Shown here piece after piece: positions 13,903 to 17,480 of a stretch of 17,480 nucleotides of DNA. Each line of letters opens with the position of its first letter. Within the stretch, counting starts at the first letter, position 1. This stretch comes from Thermoplasmatota archaeon. Its GTDB lineage: Archaea; Thermoplasmatota; Thermoplasmata; Methanomassiliicoccales; Methanomassiliicoccaceae. Location: the NCBI GenBank assembly GCA_022709105.1, contig JAKIXL010000019.1, positions 1 to 17,480 on the forward strand, in the 5' to 3' direction. The notes under the pieces are model-generated. The model was not told the origin of the DNA and did not search any database. It saw nothing but the letters and a program-made list of their open reading frames with translations. The position numbers and the translations under genes are program-made.

Positions 13903-14964
13903 TTAAAGCAGCTTCTTGGCGTTCGCCAGCTCGGCGTTGAGGACCGAACCCCCAGCGCCTCCCCGCAGGGTGTTGTGGGAGAGCACGAACATCTTGAAAT
14001 ATGTACCCTTCTTCCTAACGCGTCCGACCACTGTGCTCATGCCCTTGGCCCTTTCCGGCTCGCCGGCATTGACGTCCAGGGCCGGCTGAGGCCGGTCCGC
14101 CTCAGAGCGCACGATGATCGGGCGCAGGGGCGCGGTGGCCAGCTTGAGCTTCTGAGGCTCGGCCCGGAACTCATCCATGACCTTGACCAGGTCCTTTGCC
14201 TCGGCATCCTCGGAGGTCCGCAGGGTGACCGACTCCAGATGCCCATCGATCACCGGGACGCGCACACAGCTGGCAAGGAACTCCACCGGGTGGTCGATGA
14301 ACTTACCCCGCCGGACCGAACCCAGGATCTTGGCGATCTCGGTCTCCATCTTCTCCTCCTCGGACCTGATGTAGGGGACCACATTGCTCATGATGTCCAG
14401 CGACGGAACGCCTGGATATCCGGCGCCGGAGATGGCCTGATATGTCGATACGCAAGCGAACTCCAGGCCGAAGGCGTCATCGACCGCCTTCAGAGGGACG
14501 GCGACGCCGGTGGTCGAGCAGTTGGCGTTGGCGACTATGAAGCCCCCGTCCTTGAAGGTGCTTTGCTTCTTTACCATGTCAAGATGGCCGGCGTTGCACT
14601 CGGGGATGAGGAGCGGTACGTAGGCATCCATCCGGTGTGCCGCCGCGTTGGAGAACACCGCGCATCCGGCCTGGGCCAGCTGGGTCTCCAGGCCGCCGGC
14701 CAGATCGGACGGCAGTCCGGAGAAGGCGACCCGGCTGGCCTTGGCGATGCGGGCCACGTCCAATTGCTCGATCCTCATGTCCAAGGTATCGTCCATGAAC
14801 ACGTGGTCCCTGACCTTCAGGGTATCTCCCAGCCTTTTCCCCTCGGACCTTTCCGAGGCGTACAGTCCAGCGATCTCGAACTTGGGATGGCCCTCCAGCA
14901 GCTGTACGAACCGCTGTCCGATCATCCCCGTGGCGCCCAGGACGGCGACCTTCACCTTTGCCAT
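13903..14964 (-). CDS. asd: Aspartate-semialdehyde dehydrogenase, archaeal/fungal type
   Basis: Asd reduces 4-aspartyl phosphate with NADPH to aspartate semialdehyde, the branch point to Thr, Met and Lys. The 353-residue sequence shows the nucleotide-binding loop VAVLGATGMIGQRFV (6-20), SGLPSD (82-87), the catalytic Cys149 in NANCSTTG, ISGAGYPG (178-185) and the catalytic His242 in VPVIDGHLESV. Length and motifs suit the archaeal/fungal class. The start chosen is ATG 14964, 9 bases after GGAGG. A GTG at 14970 is in frame, overlaps the tyrA stop by 4 bases (GTGA) and would add two residues; the difference is trivial. Downstream come the homocysteine enzymes that use its product. Its partner aspartokinase lies in the other operon. 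Confidence 0.95.
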   Translation of the reverse strand: MAKVKVAVLGATGMIGQRFVQLLEGHPKFEIAGLYASERSEGKRLGDTLKVRDHVFMDDTLDMRIEQLDVARIAKASRVAFSGLPSDLAGGLETQLAQAGCAVFSNAAAHRMDAYVPLLIPECNAGHLDMVKKQSTFKDGGFIVANANCSTTGVAVPLKAVDDAFGLEFACVSTYQAISGAGYPGVPSLDIMSNVVPYIRSEEEKMETEIAKILGSVRRGKFIDHPVEFLASCVRVPVIDGHLESVTLRTSEDAEAKDLVKVMDEFRAEPQKLKLATAPLRPIIVRSEADRPQPALDVNAGEPERAKGMSTVVGRVRKKGTYFKMFVLSHNTLRGGAGGSVLNAELANAKKLL

Positions 14965-14966
14965 GT

Positions 14967-16037
14967 TCACCTGCCTCCGAAATATTCTCTGCCCTCTCTC
15001 ATCATGCGCTCGAACGCTTCCCTATCATCCTTCAGCGCGGCCTCCATGAGGTCGTCCACCGCTCGCTGGAGATGCTCGAGGGCATCCTTGTTGAAGGGGT
15101 TGAGATGCTGTATCTCATAGTAAAGCTGAGCGTTCTCCTCGGCCACATTGCGCGCCGAGTCCACCTGGCGCCGGAAGGTGGTCGATGCCGCACGGTCCAG
15201 CTCCATGAATGGCCGACCGCTCCGGCGGAGGGCCTCGAAGAAGGCGATGTTGACCGCGTGGCCGAGCCCCAGGACATAGGCCATCAGAGGGTCGTGCTCC
15301 TCCACCTCCATCTCTATGACGTTGGAGCCGTCGATCAGCGATCGCGCCAGCTCGGTCGCCTCGGCCGAGCCGCAGCGGCATATGATGACGTTGCGGTCTA
15401 TGATGGAGGAGGTGTCCGGCCCGAACATAGGGTGCATGGAGCAGACCTTCATCCCGTCGGCCGCTCCCGCCCTCAGCGCCTTCACCAAAGGGGTATTGAT
15501 GGACGTGATGTCCAGCACCACGCCCGCCGGGCGCAGGGAGAGCACCTGCCTCAACATCTCAGGGGTGGAGGATATAGGCATGGCCAGGATGATCACCTCC
15601 GCATCTCGGACGCCCCGTTCCAGGTCGGTCTCCATGGGGAACTGGGGATTGTCCTCCTGGTCGTAGACCCGTATCTTGTGGCCGCGGGCGGCGAAGAACC
15701 GGCACAGCCACATCCCCATGCGGCCGCTGCCTCCGATTATGAGCATGCGCTTTGACAGCTGGGGCCGGGGAATGTGGCCCTGCTGCTCGATGGACTCACG
15801 GATGAGCAGCCTGGCGATCTGGGTGGCCGATTCGGCGGACATGCCGAACTCCCTTGCCCGTTCCACATATCGGGCGATCACCCTCTCCTCCACCTGCGGC
15901 GCGCGGAGGGGTATGGACTCGGCGGCCTTCATCTGCCCCATCTCCACCGCTGCCGCCGTCCGGTTGGCCATCATCCGTAGGATCTCGCGGTCGATCTTTT
16001 CGATGCGCTTTCTGATGTCATCTATGCTCTCACGCAA
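14967..16037 (-). CDS. tyrA: Fused chorismate mutase / prephenate dehydrogenase
   Basis: The 356-residue protein is a T-protein-like fusion. An AroQ-type helical chorismate mutase occupies about 1-88 (RESIDDIRKRIEKIDREIL, later RTAAAVEMGQMKAAE, then RLLIRESIEQQ). A prephenate dehydrogenase follows, with the NAD(P) loop MLIIGGSGRMGMWL (98-111), LDITSIN (175-181), HPMFGP (202-207) and the GLGH segment (257-260) whose His binds substrate. It converts chorismate to prephenate and oxidises that to 4-hydroxyphenylpyruvate. No ACT domain is seen. The start is assigned to TTG 16037, 4 bases after GAGGTGAT. The in-frame GTG at 16046 is part of that ribosome site itself. It overlaps aroC by 8 bases. 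The mutase domain probably also supplies prephenate to PheA, which has none. Confidence 0.94.
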   Translation of the reverse strand: MRESIDDIRKRIEKIDREILRMMANRTAAAVEMGQMKAAESIPLRAPQVEERVIARYVERAREFGMSAESATQIARLLIRESIEQQGHIPRPQLSKRMLIIGGSGRMGMWLCRFFAARGHKIRVYDQEDNPQFPMETDLERGVRDAEVIILAMPISSTPEMLRQVLSLRPAGVVLDITSINTPLVKALRAGAADGMKVCSMHPMFGPDTSSIIDRNVIICRCGSAEATELARSLIDGSNVIEMEVEEHDPLMAYVLGLGHAVNIAFFEALRRSGRPFMELDRAASTTFRRQVDSARNVAEENAQLYYEIQHLNPFNKDALEHLQRAVDDLMEAALKDDREAFERMMREGREYFGGR

Positions 16038-17106
16038 TAAAATCACCTCTCAGGCACAGGTCGGCCAGCACCAAGGCGACCGCCGCCTCGACCACGATCA
16101 CCGCTCTCGGCACGATGCAGGGATCGTGCCTTCCCTCGACCTTGATGGTGGTGTCCTCCATCCTCTCCAGGTCTATGCTCCTCTGCTCTTTGGGAATGGA
16201 GGCGGTGGGCTTGAAGGCCACCCTCAGGTCAAGGGGCATGCCGTTGGACAGCCCGCCGAGAACGCCTCCTGCATTGTTGGTGACGGTGTGGATCTCACCA
16301 TCCTTCACCAGGAACGAGTCGTTGTGCTCCGAGCCTCTCATAGAGGCTGCGCGGAATCCGGCCCCGAACTCGATGCCTTTGACCCCGGGGATGGCGAACA
16401 TCATCTTGGCCAGCTCGCCCTCGAGAGAGTCGAAGAACGGCTCTCCTACGCCGATTGGCAGCCCAACGGCCAGGCAGCGCACCACCCCACCCACGCTGTC
16501 CCCATCGAGCTTGGCCTCCATGATCTCATTGATCATCGACAGCGCGATCTCGGGGTCTGCCGCACGCACAGGGTTCTCGCGGGCCTGGCGGCGCGCCTCC
16601 CTCAGGGTCCGGTCCTCCTCATCCTCGATCGAGCCGAGCCTCTGGGTATAGGCGGCGATCTGCACCCCTATGGTTCGGAGCATCTCCTTGGCCACTGCCC
16701 CGGCGGCGACCATCGGCGCGGTCATCCGGCCGGAGAACTGCCCTCCTCCTCGGAGGTCCACGCTATCTCCGTACTTCTTCATCTGGGTGAGATCGGCATG
16801 GCCTGGCCGTGGAACTACGCGGAACCTCTCGTACTTCGAGGAGTCGGTGTCCCGGTTGGCGATGAAAAGGACCACCGGTGCGCCGGTGGTGACGCCCTCC
16901 ATCACTCCGGCCAGCAGCTCCACCCGGTCCTCTTCCGCCCTGGGTGTGCCCAAGGCCCCTGAGGGCCGGCGGAGGTCCACCTCCCGCTGGATGTCGTCGC
17001 GGTCTATCTCGATGCCCGCCGGAACGCCGTCCAGCACGCAGCCGACCCCCGGTCCGTGGCTGGAGCCGAAGATGGTGAGGCGGAGGGAGGCGCCGATGGT
17101 GTTCAA
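16030..17106 (-). CDS. aroC: Chorismate synthase
   Basis: AroC removes phosphate from EPSP to give chorismate, using reduced FMN that is not consumed overall. The 358-residue length is typical. Conserved stretches are present: FGSSHGPGVG (13-22) with the active-site His17 (most homologues read GESHG), RRPSG, PRPGHADLT, LRGGGQFSGRMTAP, and near the C-terminus GRHDPCIVPRA with the second active-site His. The start is TTG at 17106. It overlaps the aroA stop by 4 bases (TTGA) and has GGAGG 7 bases upstream; NTIGASLRLTIFGSSHG begins directly there, and the family starts at this point. No ATG is available. The gene overlaps tyrA by 8 bases, consistent with coupled translation along the aromatic pathway. 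Confidence 0.96.
   Translation of the reverse strand: MNTIGASLRLTIFGSSHGPGVGCVLDGVPAGIEIDRDDIQREVDLRRPSGALGTPRAEEDRVELLAGVMEGVTTGAPVVLFIANRDTDSSKYERFRVVPRPGHADLTQMKKYGDSVDLRGGGQFSGRMTAPMVAAGAVAKEMLRTIGVQIAAYTQRLGSIEDEEDRTLREARRQARENPVRAADPEIALSMINEIMEAKLDGDSVGGVVRCLAVGLPIGVGEPFFDSLEGELAKMMFAIPGVKGIEFGAGFRAASMRGSEHNDSFLVKDGEIHTVTNNAGGVLGGLSNGMPLDLRVAFKPTASIPKEQRSIDLERMEDTTIKVEGRHDPCIVPRAVIVVEAAVALVLADLCLRGDFIA
16042..16049 (-). promoter_or_regulatory. Ribosome binding site deciding the TTG start of tyrA
   Basis: The minus strand reads GAGGTGAT, one of the strongest sites in the window, and ends 4 bases before TTG at 16037. It contains the alternative GTG codon (16044-16046), which therefore cannot be the start that this site serves. 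Confidence 0.7.
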
Positions 17107-17480
17107 GGGCGCTCCTCCATGCTGGACCCCAGCGCTCTCATGTCCCTTACGAAGCCTGGGTAGGATACCTTGTATGCGTCGCTGTCCGAGATGGTCGTGC
17201 GGCCGTCGGCCACCAGTCCGGCCACGGCAGCGGCCATAAGGATGCGGTGATCGCCCGAGGGGTCTATGCTCCTGCCCCTCAGCCTGGTGGGTCCGCGGAC
17301 CACGCAGCCGTCCTCCCGCTCCTCGACGTCCGCGCCCATCTGGGTGAGGAAGGAGACGGTGGTGGCGATCCGGTCGCTCTCCTTGAACCTAAGGTGCTTG
17401 GCGTTCCTCAGCACCGTGGACCCTGAGGCCTGGGTTGCGAGCACCGCGAGGACCGGGAAGGAGTCGGGCATGCTGCCCAC
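17103..17480 (-). CDS. aroA: EPSP synthase (3-phosphoshikimate 1-carboxyvinyltransferase), C-terminal part
   Basis: The last 125 or so residues of a roughly 420-430 residue enzyme are inside the window; the gene continues past the right edge. EPSP synthase joins PEP to shikimate-3-phosphate. The recognisable pieces are MPDSFPVLAVLA, the PEP/shikimate-binding Arg motif NAKHLRFKESDRI, and the DHRILMAAAVAG segment near the end, all in family order. It is the first visible gene of the operon, and aroC starts in its stop codon. Upstream members of the pathway (for example shikimate kinase or dehydroquinate enzymes) probably lie beyond the edge. The GTG at the very edge is not its start. Confidence 0.95.
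   Translation of the reverse strand: MGSMPDSFPVLAVLATQASGSTVLRNAKHLRFKESDRIATTVSFLTQMGADVEEREDGCVVRGPTRLRGRSIDPSGDHRILMAAAVAGLVADGRTTISDSDAYKVSYPGFVRDMRALGSSMEERP
17112..17118 (-). promoter_or_regulatory. Ribosome binding site of aroC
   Basis: The minus strand reads GGAGGAG near the 3' end of aroA, with GGAGG 7 bases before the TTG start at 17106. It supports initiation at TTG within the aroA stop codon. Confidence 0.65.

Noticed and set aside
13534..15120. Long + strand open frame (528 codons) opposite asd and neighbours
   Set aside because: It spans parts of COG1900, all of asd and the end of tyrA on the opposite strand, with no recognisable motif; typical antisense shadow in GC-rich DNA.
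15676..16962. Long + strand open frame (428 codons) opposite tyrA and aroC
   Set aside because: Antisense to two well-conserved enzymes, with no motif of its own.
1..17480. CRISPR arrays, tRNA or rRNA genes, transposons, toxin-antitoxin or defence genes
   Set aside because: No regularly spaced repeats, no cloverleaf-like segment, no transposase or nuclease motifs were found; nearly all bases belong to biosynthetic genes.

Overview
The window looks like a chromosomal stretch of a high-GC archaeon, most likely a methanogen or relative in the Thermoplasmata/Methanomassiliicoccales direction. The lineage guess is an inference. The evidence is the asd/COG1900/NIL-ferredoxin/COG2122 set typical of methanogens and other anaerobes, archaeal-style GGTGA/GGAGG ribosome binding sites, TATA-like boxes in the main intergenic gap, an apparently leaderless gene, a fused HisIE, and frequent GTG and TTG starts. 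No tRNA, rRNA, CRISPR array, insertion sequence or phage gene was seen. Almost all of the window is coding, and no gene-free stretch exceeds 150 bases.

Layout. (1) 2-556 (+) is the 3' part of a PLP aminotransferase; it converges on the next block. (2) 8606 down to 567 (-) is a ten-gene operon, hisG-hisC-hisH-hisA-hisB-hisF-hisIE-PHP phosphoesterase-lysC-pheA. Its junctions are 4-bp overlaps or gaps of 1 to 9 bases. It carries every histidine step except hisD, and the PHP protein is a good candidate for the histinol-phosphate phosphatase (histidinol-phosphatase) step. Aspartokinase and prephenate dehydratase close the operon. (3) 8607-8752 is a divergent promoter region. It drives the his operon leftward and a B12-type radical SAM protein (8753-10168, +) rightward. 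(4) 10179-11366 (-) is an MFS transporter that converges on the radical SAM gene. (5) 11367-11414 is a 48-base divergent gap holding a 24-base inverted repeat with an AT-rich centre. (6) About 11445-11597 (+) is a small cysteine-rich protein. (7) 17480 down to 11598 (-) is a second tightly coupled operon: aroA (partial)-aroC-tyrA (chorismate mutase/prephenate dehydrogenase fusion)-asd-COG1900-NIL ferredoxin-COG2122.

How the genes work together. AroA and AroC make chorismate. The mutase domain of TyrA turns it into prephenate, which goes to tyrosine (TyrA) or, through PheA in the other operon, to phenylalanine. LysC (his operon) and Asd (aro operon) make aspartate semialdehyde. The three genes after asd are the anaerobic sulfide-dependent homocysteine system, which uses that same aldehyde. 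In many methanogens aspartate semialdehyde also feeds the alternative route to dehydroquinate, which would explain asd lying inside an aromatic operon. The two operons thus form one amino-acid supply region covering His, Phe, Tyr and the Asp family. The least understood elements are the radical SAM protein, the MFS transporter, the small Cys-rich protein and the inverted repeat between the last two.
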